DNA of 64,000 nucleotides from Chryseobacterium limigenitum (GTDB taxonomy: Bacteria > Bacteroidota > Bacteroidia > Flavobacteriales > Weeksellaceae): NCBI RefSeq assembly GCF_900114875.1, contig NZ_FPKW01000003.1, positions 1 to 64,000 of the forward strand, given 5' to 3'. Positions within the stretch are counted from its first letter, which is position 1. Each line of letters opens with the position of its first letter. This document shows positions 11,520-19,991 of the stretch, piece by piece. The notes under the pieces are model-generated. The model worked only from the letters and a program-made list of their open reading frames with translations. It was not told the DNA's origin and searched no databases. The position numbers and the translations under genes were made by a program.

Positions 11520-11547
11520 AATATTTAGCGAACGTTCGCTAAATATT
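11520..11547. promoter_or_regulatory. Perfect 28-bp palindromic operator between regulator and aceB
   Basis: All 28 positions are self-complementary, with core GCGAACGTTCGC flanked by A/T-rich arms. It overlaps the region expected for the aceB -33 element (about 22 nt upstream of the -7 box at 11561). The position between a regulator and its probable targets makes an operator role very likely. Confidence 0.85.
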
Positions 11548-11560
11548 AAATATTTTTATT

Positions 11561-11568
11561 TATGTTTG
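11561..11568 (+). promoter_or_regulatory. aceB promoter -7 box
   Basis: TATGTTTG matches the TAnnTTTG consensus, 28 nt before the aceB start. The upstream element would fall inside the palindrome, so binding there should block transcription. Confidence 0.6.
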
Positions 11569-11596
11569 TAATGTCAAATCACAAAATCAATAAGTT

Positions 11597-13171
11597 ATGG
11601 AAACTAAGACTCAACTAAAAATAAAATCACAAAATCAGTTTGACGAGCTTTTTACTTCGGAATTAGTAGATTTCTTGGTAGAACTTCATCAAAATTTTAA
11701 TCCTAAACGGTTACAGCTTTTAGAAGAAAGAAAAAAAACTCAGCAGGAATTGGATGAGGGGAATCTTCCAAAATTCTTAAAAGAAACCGAAGAAATCCGA
11801 AACGGGAATTGGGTTTGCGCTCAACTTCCGGATGACTTGCTAGACCGGAGAGTTGAAATTACCGGACCTGTTGACCGAAAAATGATTATCAATGCTCTGA
11901 ATTCGGGAGCGTCAACTTTTATGGCGGATTTTGAAGACAGTAATTCCCCAACCTGGAGTAATTGTATGCAGGGGCAAATCAATCTTTCTGATGCAATCAA
12001 CAGAGAAATTGATTTTACAACCGAGCAGGGAAAATCTTATCAGCTCAATGAAAAAATTGCAGTTATTTTAGTTAGGCCAAGAGGTTTGCATTTAAATGAA
12101 AAGCATATTGAAATTAATGGTGAAGAAGCTTCTGCTTCGTTAATTGATTTTGGAATTTATTTTTTCAGAAATATAAAAAAATTGTTGGAAAATGGAAGCG
12201 GAACTTACTTTTATCTTCCAAAATTAGAGCATTACAAAGAAGCTCGTTGGTGGAATGATGTTTTTGTTTTTGCTCAAAATTATCTGGAAATTCCACAAAG
12301 AACGATCAAAGCAACGGTTTTAATTGAAACAATTACCGCTTCTTTCCAAATTGACGAAATTTTATTTGAATTAAAAGAGCACAGCTCAGGTTTGAATTGC
12401 GGACGTTGGGACTACATTTTTTCTTTCATTAAAAAGTTCAGAAATCTACCCCAATTTATTGTTCCCGACAGAGATCAGGTGACCATGACTTCACCTTTTA
12501 TGAGTGCTTATTCGAAAAGGGTGATTGAAATTTGTCACAAAAGAAATGTCCATGCGATTGGTGGAATGGCGGCGCAAATTCCGATTAAAGATAATTATGA
12601 AGCGAACAGTTTAGCTTTCGAAAAAGTAAGAAATGATAAAAAACGTGAAGTAAAAAACGGTCATGACGGAACTTGGGTAGCGCATCCTGCTTTGGTTTCT
12701 GTTGCGAAAAAAATTTTTGATCAGTATATGCCTTCAGAAAATCAGATTGATAAAAAGTTTAATTATCAAATCAATGAAGGTGATTTATTGGAGATCCCAA
12801 AAGGTGAAATTACCGAAAAAGGAGTCCGAAAAAACATCAATGTTGGAATTCTCTACATCGAAAGTTGGTTAATGGGAGTCGGGGCTGCCGCGATTTATAA
12901 TTTAATGGAAGATGCGGCGACGGCAGAAATTTCAAGAACACAAATCTGGCAATGGCTGAAAAATGAAGCGGTTTTAATTGATGACAGAACATTAACCCGA
13001 ACAATGATTCTTCAGTGGGAACTCGAAGAAATGGAGATTATCGAAAAATATGTAGGTGAAGAACGTTTCAAAAACGGAAAATTCAATCTCGCAAAAGAGC
13101 TTTTTAATGAATTGATTTTCTCTGAAAACTTCGAGGAATTTTTAACCTTAAAAGCATACCCTTTTATTTGA
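11597..13171 (+). CDS. aceB: Malate synthase A
   Basis: 524 residues. It condenses glyoxylate with acetyl-CoA to malate, the second step of the glyoxylate shunt. Family landmarks are FMADFEDSNSPTW, LVRPRGLHLNEKH, LIETITASFQIDEIL, the LNCGRWDYIFSFIK block and the C-terminal NVGILYIESWLMGVGAA. Length fits the A-type enzyme. It is cytoplasmic. It is followed 111 nt later by aceA, so they may form one operon, but the spacer is repeat-like DNA. Expected to be derepressed during growth on acetate or fatty acids. Confidence 0.97.
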   Translation: METKTQLKIKSQNQFDELFTSELVDFLVELHQNFNPKRLQLLEERKKTQQELDEGNLPKFLKETEEIRNGNWVCAQLPDDLLDRRVEITGPVDRKMIINALNSGASTFMADFEDSNSPTWSNCMQGQINLSDAINREIDFTTEQGKSYQLNEKIAVILVRPRGLHLNEKHIEINGEEASASLIDFGIYFFRNIKKLLENGSGTYFYLPKLEHYKEARWWNDVFVFAQNYLEIPQRTIKATVLIETITASFQIDEILFELKEHSSGLNCGRWDYIFSFIKKFRNLPQFIVPDRDQVTMTSPFMSAYSKRVIEICHKRNVHAIGGMAAQIPIKDNYEANSLAFEKVRNDKKREVKNGHDGTWVAHPALVSVAKKIFDQYMPSENQIDKKFNYQINEGDLLEIPKGEITEKGVRKNINVGILYIESWLMGVGAAAIYNLMEDAATAEISRTQIWQWLKNEAVLIDDRTLTRTMILQWELEEMEIIEKYVGEERFKNGKFNLAKELFNELIFSENFEEFLTLKAYPFI

Positions 13172-13282
13172 GTTTGAGGGTTTTAGAGTAGAGTGTTTTA
13201 GAGTTTAAAAATTACTATGAATTTGCACTTTACCTAATCCCTGATTCCTAAACCCTTATATCTAAACCCTAAAAATATTATT
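13172..13282. repeat. Repeat-like aceB-aceA spacer
   Basis: The left part is GAGTTT-GAGGGTTTTAGAG-type DNA. The right part is CCTAATCCCTGATTCCTAAACCC-type DNA, roughly its reverse complement, so the spacer is an imperfect large inverted repeat. Similar words occur at 95-140 and 17610-17660. A weak TGAATTTGC box lies in the centre. Confidence 0.5.
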
Positions 13283-14563
13283 ATGAAAACAAGACAAGAA
13301 CAAATCCAGGAAATAGAAAAAGACTGGCTTACAAATCCTCGTTGGAACGGTATAAAAAGACCTTACACCGCTGAAAAAGTACTGAAACTAAGAGGCTCTT
13401 ACAAACTGGACTATACGATTGCGACAGAAATGTCTAAGAAGTTCTGGGACAAATTAAACAACCAGGATTTCGTTGCCGGACTTGGGGCGTTAACAGGAAA
13501 TCAAGCCGTTCAGGAAGTTGATGCAGGTTTGGAAGCTATTTATCTTTCAGGCTGGCAGGTTGCTGCGGATGCTAATTTATCTGGCGAAATGTATCCTGAT
13601 CAGTCTTTGTATCCAGCAAATTCAGTCCCTTCTGTGGTGAAGAAAATTAATAATGCTTTGTTGAGAGCAGATCAAATCCAATCCGTAAATGGAGGAGGAG
13701 ATAAAGAATATTTAGTTCCGATTATTGCAGATGCGGAAGCCGGTTTCGGAGGAAATCTGAATGCATACGAATTAATGAAGCAAATGATTGAAGCGGGCGC
13801 TGCTGCCGTACATTTTGAAGATCAATTGTCTTCTGCTAAAAAATGTGGTCATTTGGGAGGGAAAGTTTTGGTTCCGACTCAGGAAGCGATTAATAAATTG
13901 ATTGCAGCACGTTTGGCAGCTGATGTTTTGGGTGTCCCAAGCTTAATTATTGCCCGAACAGATGCTGATGCAGCGGATTTATTGACTTCAGATATTGATG
14001 ACAGGGATAAAAAATTTGTGACAGGAGAAAGAACTTCCGAAGGTTTTTATGTTGTGAAAAATGGAGTAGAGCAGGGAATTGATCGTGGTTTGTCCTACGC
14101 TCCTTACGCAGATTTGATCTGGATGGAAACTTCAAACCCTGATTTAGAACAAGCAAGAAAATTCGCAGAAGGAATTCATGCCAAGTTCCCCGGAAAGATG
14201 CTGGCGTATAATTGTTCGCCTTCTTTCAACTGGGCAGCGAGACTTTCTGTGGATGAAATGTTGAATTTCAGAGAAGAATTGGCAAAAATGGGCTACAAAT
14301 TCCAGTTTATTACACTGGCAGGCTTCCATGCTTTGAATACGGCAATGTTTGAATTGGCTTTAGCGTACAAAGAAAAAGGAATGGCCGGATATTCTGAACT
14401 GCAGGAACGCGAATTTGCGCTGCAGAAAAAAGGGTTCAGAGCGGTAAAACATCAGTCTTTTGTAGGAACAGGATATTTTGATGAAGTACAGAATGTGGTG
14501 ACAAGCGGTTCTTCAGCAACAGTTGCCATGAAAGATTCTACGGAAACAGCACAGTTTCACTAG
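13283..14563 (+). CDS. aceA: Isocitrate lyase
   Basis: 426 residues. It cleaves isocitrate to succinate and glyoxylate, the first step of the glyoxylate shunt. The active-site loop K186-K187-C188-G189-H190 is intact in [16 protein letters not shown]. Substrate- and metal-binding blocks [17 protein letters not shown] and [10 protein letters not shown] are present. Length is like E. coli AceA (434). It is cytoplasmic. It follows aceB and probably shares the ScfR-type control. A terminator follows. Confidence 0.97.
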   Translation: MKTRQEQIQEIEKDWLTNPRWNGIKRPYTAEKVLKLRGSYKLDYTIATEMSKKFWDKLNNQDFVAGLGALTGNQAVQEVDAGLEAIYLSGWQVAADANLSGEMYPDQSLYPANSVPSVVKKINNALLRADQIQSVNGGGDKEYLVPIIADAEAGFGGNLNAYELMKQMIEAGAAAVHFEDQLSSAKKCGHLGGKVLVPTQEAINKLIAARLAADVLGVPSLIIARTDADAADLLTSDIDDRDKKFVTGERTSEGFYVVKNGVEQGIDRGLSYAPYADLIWMETSNPDLEQARKFAEGIHAKFPGKMLAYNCSPSFNWAARLSVDEMLNFREELAKMGYKFQFITLAGFHALNTAMFELALAYKEKGMAGYSELQEREFALQKKGFRAVKHQSFVGTGYFDEVQNVVTSGSSATVAMKDSTETAQFH

Positions 14564-14600
14564 ATCATTTTTTCCATATTTAAATAAAATTTTCAGATGT

Positions 14601-14628
14601 GAACCTTCTCAGTTTTGGGAAGGTTTTT
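14601..14628 (+). terminator. aceA terminator
   Basis: Stem AACCTTC/GAAGGTT with a T-rich tail, about 40 nt after the aceA stop. Confidence 0.8.
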
Positions 14629-14694
14629 AGCTTGAAACTAAAATTGAAAATTTAAAGTTCTTATATTTGATTATTAATGAAGCTGTAAAAAATA

Positions 14695-15084
14695 ATGAGT
14701 TTAATATATCAAAAAGAAATAAAAGTAACCGAAGAACATATTGATCAGAACAACCACGTTAATAATGTTCAGTATGTGCATTGGGTTGAAGAAATTGCAG
14801 GCGAACACTGGGATTTTGTAAAGCACAAAACAGTATATCCTGAAGATATCTGGATGCTTTTGGATCATCATATTCAGTACAAAAAGCAGGTATATTTGGG
14901 CGATACTATTACAGTGAAAACATATCCCGAAGCTCCTGAAGGAGCAAAACAGCCGAGAAAAGTTGAATTTTACTGTAATGATCAGCTTGTTGTAGATTCG
15001 CTTACACTGTGGATTTTGATTGATTTGGAAACACATAAAATTAAACGTTTGGAAGAAGACTGGCTAGATAAGCTGGATTTTTAA
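14695..15084 (+). CDS. Hotdog-fold acyl-CoA thioesterase
   Basis: 129 residues of the 4HBT/YbgC-type hotdog fold. The N-terminal EEHIDQNNHVNNVQYVHW carries the catalytic-type Asp (D17) and helix. The family hydrolyses acyl-CoA thioesters; chain length and physiological role cannot be read here. No signal peptide, so cytoplasmic. It appears as a single gene between the aceA terminator and queD. Confidence 0.85.
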   Translation: MSLIYQKEIKVTEEHIDQNNHVNNVQYVHWVEEIAGEHWDFVKHKTVYPEDIWMLLDHHIQYKKQVYLGDTITVKTYPEAPEGAKQPRKVEFYCNDQLVVDSLTLWILIDLETHKIKRLEEDWLDKLDF

Positions 15085-15165
15085 ATATGTTTTTTTCTAA
15101 ATTAATTAATCAGTGTATTTGGTTTTACTTCCACCAGACAAAACCAAAACTCAAACCAAATTTCT

Positions 15166-15174
15166 TATCTTTGC
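15166..15174 (+). promoter_or_regulatory. queD promoter, near-leaderless
   Basis: TATCTTTGC ends only 3 nt before the queD ATG, so the transcript should start at or beside the start codon. An inverted repeat TTTGGTTTT/AAAACCAAA lies just upstream (about 15118-15149). Confidence 0.65.
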
Positions 15175-15177
15175 ACT

Positions 15178-15624
15178 ATGATACGTATTACAAAGATTTT
15201 CACATTCGAAACAGCCCACGTGCTGTATAACTACGATGGGAAATGTAAAAATATGCATGGACATTCCTATAAGCTGTTTGTAACAGTGAAAGGAAAGCCT
15301 GTAAATGATTTGGAGAACCCGAAAAACGGGATGGTAGTTGATTTTGGTGATATTAAAAGTATTGTAAAACCTGAAATTGTAGATGTTTGGGATCATGCAG
15401 TTTTGATCAACGGATTATCTCCTCACAGAGAATTGGGTGAGAGTCTTGAAAGTCAGGGGCATAAAGTGATTTATTGCAACTTTCAGCCAACATGTGAAAA
15501 TATGTTGTATGCGATTGCTGCAAAAATAAAGTCAAAACTTCCGGAAGGCATTTCTCTGGCTTACCTTAAACTTCACGAAACAGAAAACTCTTACGGAGAG
15601 TGGTTTGCAGAAGATAATCAATAA
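15178..15624 (+). CDS. queD: 6-carboxytetrahydropterin synthase
   Basis: 148 residues of the PTPS/QueD family. It makes 6-carboxy-5,6,7,8-tetrahydropterin from dihydroneopterin triphosphate in queuosine (7-deazaguanine) synthesis. Zinc ligands are H14 (FETAH), H27 and H29 (MHGHSY); the catalytic-type Cys is C23 in CKNMHGH. Later Asp/His and the E in KLHETENSYGEWF fit the family. It is cytoplasmic. lpxH follows 24 nt downstream and is probably co-transcribed. The start is unambiguous because the next Met lies inside the zinc motif. Confidence 0.93.
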   Translation: MIRITKIFTFETAHVLYNYDGKCKNMHGHSYKLFVTVKGKPVNDLENPKNGMVVDFGDIKSIVKPEIVDVWDHAVLINGLSPHRELGESLESQGHKVIYCNFQPTCENMLYAIAAKIKSKLPEGISLAYLKLHETENSYGEWFAEDNQ

Positions 15625-15648
15625 TATATTCAACAAAAAACTCAATCG

Positions 15649-16452
15649 GTGTTAAAGACTACCATCAATTTAGAACCTGGTAAAAAGGTGTATTTTGCTT
15701 CAGATCAACATTTTGGAGCTCCCAATCCTAAGGATAGCAAAATTCGTGAAGAAAAATTTATCCGTTGGATGGATGAGATTAAAGAAGATGCACAGGTTTT
15801 ATTTTTAATGGGCGACCTTTTTGATTTTTGGCATGAATGGAAACATGTAATTCCTAAAGGGTATGTACGTGTTTTAGGCAAAATTGCAGAATTAAAAGAC
15901 CGTGGCATTCACATTTATTTTTTTGTCGGAAATCATGATCTTTGGATGAAAGATTACCTGGAAGAAGAAATTGGCTGTACGGTTTTCTATAAAAAACAAT
16001 ATTTTGAGATGGGCGGAAAGCAGTTTCTGCTTGCTCACGGAGACGGTTTGGGACCTGGCGATAAAGGGTACAAAAGAATGAAAAAAGTCTTTACCAATCC
16101 TGTTGCGCAGTGGTTTTTCAAATGGCTTCATCCCGATATTGCCATGAAGATTGCTTTGTATATGTCACAAAAGAATAAAATGATATCCGGTGATGAAGAC
16201 AAAGAGTTTTTGGGCGAAGAAAAAGAGTTTTTAATTATTTATTCAAAAGAAAAACTGAAAACTCAGAAAATAGACTATTTTATTTATGGTCACCGTCACC
16301 TTCCGATGGTGCTGGATTTGGAGCAAAAAGCAAAATATATCAATCTTGGAGACTGGATCTCGTATTTTACGTATGGTGTTTTTGAAAAGGATTTCGAATT
16401 AAAGTCTTTTGCGGATGGAACAAAAAAAATTACCCCTAAAAGAGGTAATTAA
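15649..16452 (+). CDS. lpxH: UDP-2,3-diacylglucosamine diphosphatase (LpxH-like)
   Basis: 267 residues of the calcineurin-like phosphoesterase family, LpxH type, which releases lipid X in lipid A synthesis. Metal-binding motifs are D19-x-H21 (SDQHFG), GDLFDFW (D56), GNHD (N95, H96), LLAHGDG and the terminal GHRH. The start is GTG; there is no ATG upstream within the open frame back to the queD stop, and the next Met falls inside conserved sequence. It acts at the inner face of the cytoplasmic membrane. Other calcineurin-like hydrolases are possible, but the GDLFDFW-GNHD-GHRH combination favours LpxH. Confidence 0.88.
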   Translation: MLKTTINLEPGKKVYFASDQHFGAPNPKDSKIREEKFIRWMDEIKEDAQVLFLMGDLFDFWHEWKHVIPKGYVRVLGKIAELKDRGIHIYFFVGNHDLWMKDYLEEEIGCTVFYKKQYFEMGGKQFLLAHGDGLGPGDKGYKRMKKVFTNPVAQWFFKWLHPDIAMKIALYMSQKNKMISGDEDKEFLGEEKEFLIIYSKEKLKTQKIDYFIYGHRHLPMVLDLEQKAKYINLGDWISYFTYGVFEKDFELKSFADGTKKITPKRGN

Positions 16453-16625
16453 CGGACGAAAATAAATTTTCATCCTGTTTTTAATCCATATTCCGGGTAG
16501 ATAATTGCAAGAATCTGACCAAAAATTAAATTTAAGCTTAAAAAAATATTAAAAAAAATATACTTTGCTTACTATTTTGTTTCAAATTGAGGAAATAAAA
16601 GGAAAGTGCAAAATTTTATAAAAGA

Positions 16626-17609
16626 TTGGAAAATATATTCAGCATACAGTCAGAGCAGGATTTTTTGGATGCAGCATTGAAAACGTTTCGTTATCAATAT
16701 GAAAATATTGAGATCTACAGAAAGTTCGTTGATTATTTGAAAATTAATCCGGATGAGGTGAAAAAACTGACAAAAATTCCGTTTCTGCCAATTGAGATGT
16801 TTAAAAATCATCAGATTGTAGACAAAAATATGACAGCTGGCCTGTTTTTTCAAAGTTCAGGAACGACGCAGATGAATTTGTCTAAACATTTCATTGCAGA
16901 CGAAAATATATATAAGGAAAGTATTTATAAAAGTTTTGAACAGTTTATCGGAAAGCCGGAAGAGTTTATCTTTTTAGGTCTGCTCCCAAGTTATCTGGAA
17001 AAGCAAAACTCATCCTTAATATATATGGTAGATTATTTGATGAAGAAATCGGGCAAGCCTGAAAACGGATATTTTCTTTACAATCATTCAGATTTGTTTG
17101 AGCTTTTAAACACTTTGAAAGATAAAAAAGTCATTCTTTTCGGAGTTTCTTTTGCGCTTTTAGATTTCTTGGATTTTTGTAACTCCAACACTCCAACACT
17201 CCAAAATTTCAACACTCTTACTATAATAGAAACCGGCGGAATGAAAGGACGTAAAGAAGAAATGACCAAAGACGAATTGCTGAAAATTCTTCAGGATGGT
17301 TTTAAAACGGATAAAATTTATTCTGAATATTCTATGACGGAGCTTCTTTCTCAGGCGTATTCTTTAGGCGAAAATGTGTATCAATGTCCAAACTGGATGA
17401 GAATTTTGGTAAGAAATGCCGAAGATCCTTTTAATTATGAAAAAGAGGGGAGAACCGGAGCAATCAATATTATAGATTTAGCGAATGTGCATTCATGTGC
17501 TTTTATTGCAACACAGGATTTAGGAAAAACGCTTCCTGATTCTAAATTTCAGGTTTTGGGAAGAATTGATCATTCTGATATTCGCGGATGCAGTTTGTTG
17601 GTGAGCTAG
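16626..17609 (+). CDS. LuxE/acyl-protein synthetase-like protein with a low-complexity insertion
   Basis: 327 residues starting at TTG (ATG absent; RBS unclear). It matches the LuxE family (PF04443), adenylate-forming ligases that activate fatty acids and pass them to a protein. The ATP-binding loop is FFQSSGTTQMNLSKHF (about residues 75-90), and EYSMTELLSQAYS and GRTGAINIIDLANV are further adenylation motifs. No luxCD genes are nearby; in Bacteroidota the family is usually tied to other pathways. Residues ~186-198 are coded by ACTCCAACA-type repeats seen elsewhere as spacer DNA. Confidence 0.8.
   Translation: MENIFSIQSEQDFLDAALKTFRYQYENIEIYRKFVDYLKINPDEVKKLTKIPFLPIEMFKNHQIVDKNMTAGLFFQSSGTTQMNLSKHFIADENIYKESIYKSFEQFIGKPEEFIFLGLLPSYLEKQNSSLIYMVDYLMKKSGKPENGYFLYNHSDLFELLNTLKDKKVILFGVSFALLDFLDFCNSNTPTLQNFNTLTIIETGGMKGRKEEMTKDELLKILQDGFKTDKIYSEYSMTELLSQAYSLGENVYQCPNWMRILVRNAEDPFNYEKEGRTGAINIIDLANVHSCAFIATQDLGKTLPDSKFQVLGRIDHSDIRGCSLLVS
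17181..17220 (+). repeat. Spacer-type repeat inside a coding sequence
   Basis: About 40 bp of ACTCCAACA repeats encode NSNTPTLQNFNTL in frame within the LuxE-like gene. The reverse complement resembles the GAGTTGGAGGGTTTGAGAG spacer just downstream at 17617-17640. Confidence 0.5.
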
Positions 17610-17660
17610 TGAGTTCTTGAGTTGGAGGGTTTGAGAGTGATAGAGTTTTAGAGACATTAA
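17610..17660. repeat. Low-complexity spacer repeat
   Basis: GAGTTCTTGAGTTGGAGGG-type DNA continues with TTTGAGAGTGATAGAGTTTTAGAG. It belongs to the same word family as the aceB-aceA spacer (13172-13215). Confidence 0.45.
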
Positions 17661-17704
17661 ATTGATCATTTATCAATTATTTTTTATCATTTATTTAAAA
17701 ATTC

Positions 17705-18250
17705 ATGTTAAAGATAGAAGAACTTGTTCATGTGTATATTCATTCTCACTGTGATTTTGAGAAGGAAATTGTGTTGACCAATCATTTTCATTCTGATTGG
17801 GAGGCGGACATGCTCATCATTGATGCAGAGGGTTTTAGTCATGAAATCGAGATCAAATTTTCAAAAAGTGATTTTAAAAATGACTTCAAAAAATCATATT
17901 TAAATATAAAAACAGGCGAGAAATTTCTGAAACATGATAAAATTTCCTGTGGAGATTATATTTGTAATGCTTTCAGTTTTTTGCTTCCGATGGGAATGAT
18001 AGAACACAGTGTAATTCCCGAACATTGCGGAATTATTGAATTTTATCACAACGTTGATACTTGGGAAACGGAGTTTTATCTGATCCGAAAACCTAAAAAA
18101 GTACATGGAGATTCTTATTGGAATTTAAATGATAAAAATCTTTTCATCCGAAAAATGGCTTTGAATCTGCTCCAGAAAAAAATGGAAATCAAAGGAAAAC
18201 ATGAAGAACTTATTTTTAAAAATCCTTTTGATATTAAAAAAATAAAATAG
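17705..18250 (+). CDS. MmcB-like PD-(D/E)xK nuclease-family protein
   Basis: 181 residues. EADMLIIDAEGFSHEIEIK shows the PD-(D/E)xK layout (D35, E49, K51), followed by SDFKNDFKKS. This closely parallels the EIKSSxxDFxxD motif of MmcB-type DNA-repair nucleases. A later stretch GIIEFYHN fits a core beta strand. No signal peptide; cytoplasmic. No cognate methylase or repair partner is adjacent. Nuclease activity is an inference from motif layout, and it could instead be a non-catalytic member. Confidence 0.55.
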   Translation: MLKIEELVHVYIHSHCDFEKEIVLTNHFHSDWEADMLIIDAEGFSHEIEIKFSKSDFKNDFKKSYLNIKTGEKFLKHDKISCGDYICNAFSFLLPMGMIEHSVIPEHCGIIEFYHNVDTWETEFYLIRKPKKVHGDSYWNLNDKNLFIRKMALNLLQKKMEIKGKHEELIFKNPFDIKKIK

Positions 18251-18283
18251 AAAATCCTGCCACTATGACAGGATTTATTTTTT
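18251..18283 (+). terminator. Terminator after the MmcB-like gene
   Basis: Stem AATCCTG/CAGGATT with a T-rich tail, in the convergent gap before aqpZ. Confidence 0.8.
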
Positions 18284-18304
18284 GTAATATATACGTTTTA
18301 ATAT

Positions 18305-19036
18305 TTAAGCAATTTCAGCATCTGTGCGCTGTAATAGAAATTTATAAATCAATCCTCCGACTACACCTCCTAAAATTGGTGCTGCCCAGAATAACCAAAG
18401 CTGAGACATTGCATTTCCACCTACGAAAACTGCCTGCGAAAGTGATCTTGCAGGGTTTACGGAAGTATTCGTGATTGGAATTGAAATAAGGTGAATTAAT
18501 GTCAAACCTAAGCCAATCGCAATTCCTGCGAATTTTCCGTTTGCATATTTGTCGGTTGCTCCCATGATGATGATCAGGAAAAATGCTGTCAGTAAGAATT
18601 CTGCTAAAAATGCAGCTCCCATTGAGTATCCTTTCCCGAAGTAGACGGCATCACCATAGAAATTGGTGGCAAAAGCCCCCGGTCCGGAAAAATCCGGAGT
18701 TTCGGAACCGCTTAAAATGACGTACAGGCATCCCGCAGCCAATAAAGCACCCAAACACTGAGCGGCAATGTAAGGAAGTAAATCTTTGGCCGGAAATCTG
18801 CCTCCTGCCATTAAACCAAACGAAACTGCAGGATTAAAATGCCCTCCTGAAATGTGTCCGACAGCGTATGCCATCGTAAGTACAGTAAGTCCGAAAGCCA
18901 AGGCAACTCCTACTAAAAGAATTCCCATTTGACCATTGGATGCCGGAGCGATCTGAGAGGCGAAGATTGCACTTCCGCAACCTCCGAAAACAAGCCAAAA
19001 TGTGCCGAAAAATTCAGCAAATAGTTTTTTTATCAT
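18305..19036 (-). CDS. aqpZ: Aquaporin Z
   Basis: 243 residues, six membrane helices plus two half-helices. The two NPA boxes are N68-P69-A70 ([11 protein letters not shown]) and N194-P195-A196-R197 (TSVNPARS). H182 and R197 are consistent with the narrow aromatic/arginine filter of water-selective channels rather than glycerol facilitators. It is an inner membrane protein. Single leftward gene, convergent with the MmcB-like gene, with its own promoter. Confidence 0.93.
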   Translation of the reverse strand: MIKKLFAEFFGTFWLVFGGCGSAIFASQIAPASNGQMGILLVGVALAFGLTVLTMAYAVGHISGGHFNPAVSFGLMAGGRFPAKDLLPYIAAQCLGALLAAGCLYVILSGSETPDFSGPGAFATNFYGDAVYFGKGYSMGAAFLAEFLLTAFFLIIIMGATDKYANGKFAGIAIGLGLTLIHLISIPITNTSVNPARSLSQAVFVGGNAMSQLWLFWAAPILGGVVGGLIYKFLLQRTDAEIA

Positions 19037-19058
19037 GTTGTTTATTTTAAATGTAAAT

Positions 19059-19066
19059 CAAATTTA
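19059..19066 (-). promoter_or_regulatory. aqpZ promoter -7 box
   Basis: On the minus strand this reads TAAATTTG, 22 nt upstream of the aqpZ start. Confidence 0.5.
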
Positions 19067-19253
19067 AAACTAATATTGTAAACTGAAAAGTAAAATTCTT
19101 AAAATATTTTAAAATAATATGAAACTTGATTGCGAAATTAACAATTGTATCTTGGGGTTTATGGTGAAATTAATTTTACAATATTGGTATAATGATTGAA
19201 TTGTATAACATAAATGTTTATTTTTTCGTTTATAAATTTAAAAATCATTCTTA

Positions 19254-19874
19254 ATGAAAAAGTTTTTGAGTGTGGCTTATGTCTGTGCTATATCTAGCTT
19301 CTATTATTCTCAGACCGCAAAAAAGACAATTCCTTGCTATGATCTCACCGAAGTTTTAAAAGTGGAAGCGACTCCTCTTTATAAACCTCATTTGGATGCC
19401 TCAAAAAGTTTTGGAGTGAAATTGCTCTGGGATTCCAAAACAATTCAGAAATATATCGGCAACGGAAAATTTCATAAAATAAAAATGAAGGGAAAAGGAT
19501 ATCGTATTCAAAAACTGGATTACAGCAGGGCTTACATGGTTTCTAAGGCCAAGGCAACACTTGAGAAGATGGGAGCAAGATTCAGTAAAGAAACAAAAGG
19601 GCATACTTTTACGGTTTCATCTATGACTAGAACCCTGGAAGATCAGTGTAGATTAAGAAAAGTCAACGCTAATGCCTCTGTAGGGATTAGCTCGCATAAC
19701 TACGGAAATTCTTTCGATATCTCTTACATCCGTTTCAATGATGTTTTAAAATACAATCCTAAAATGGAAATCGCTTTGGAAAAAGTGCTGAATTACTACG
19801 CTAATGCAGGCAGAATTTATTATATCAAAGAAAAGCAACAAAGCTGCTATCATATTACCGTAAGGAATTATTAA
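19254..19874 (+). CDS. Secreted DUF5715/M15-like peptidase-fold protein
   Basis: 206 residues with a signal peptide (about 1-19). The C-terminal part contains SSHNYGNSFDIS (H148, D155) and CYHITV (H200), preceded by SSMTRTLEDQCRLR. This resembles the HxxGxxxD...H zinc site of M15 D,D-carboxypeptidases (VanY/DUF5715 type). A periplasmic cell-wall peptidase or peptidoglycan-binding role is therefore plausible. The second His of the classical HxH is replaced (Y-H), so activity is uncertain. It stands alone, with no operon partner visible. Confidence 0.65.
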   Translation: MKKFLSVAYVCAISSFYYSQTAKKTIPCYDLTEVLKVEATPLYKPHLDASKSFGVKLLWDSKTIQKYIGNGKFHKIKMKGKGYRIQKLDYSRAYMVSKAKATLEKMGARFSKETKGHTFTVSSMTRTLEDQCRLRKVNANASVGISSHNYGNSFDISYIRFNDVLKYNPKMEIALEKVLNYYANAGRIYYIKEKQQSCYHITVRNY

Positions 19875-19991
19875 AGCAAAATGTCAGTAATTATTTTTTT
19901 ATACTTGGGAATTGTTAATAAATCTTCAATTATTAGTGAGATATTTGTACAGGTAGTTTAATTTATATAATTTTATGCGACTAATTATACC

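Noticed and set aside
15118..15149. preQ1 riboswitch for queD
   Set aside because: The inverted repeat lies upstream of the predicted start site and the mRNA appears leaderless, so no riboswitch can be supported.
16425..16455. Terminator for lpxH at its own stop codon
   Set aside because: The hairpin AATTACC/GGTAATT has no T-tract on the plus strand; a T-tract exists only in the antisense direction, where no gene is evident.
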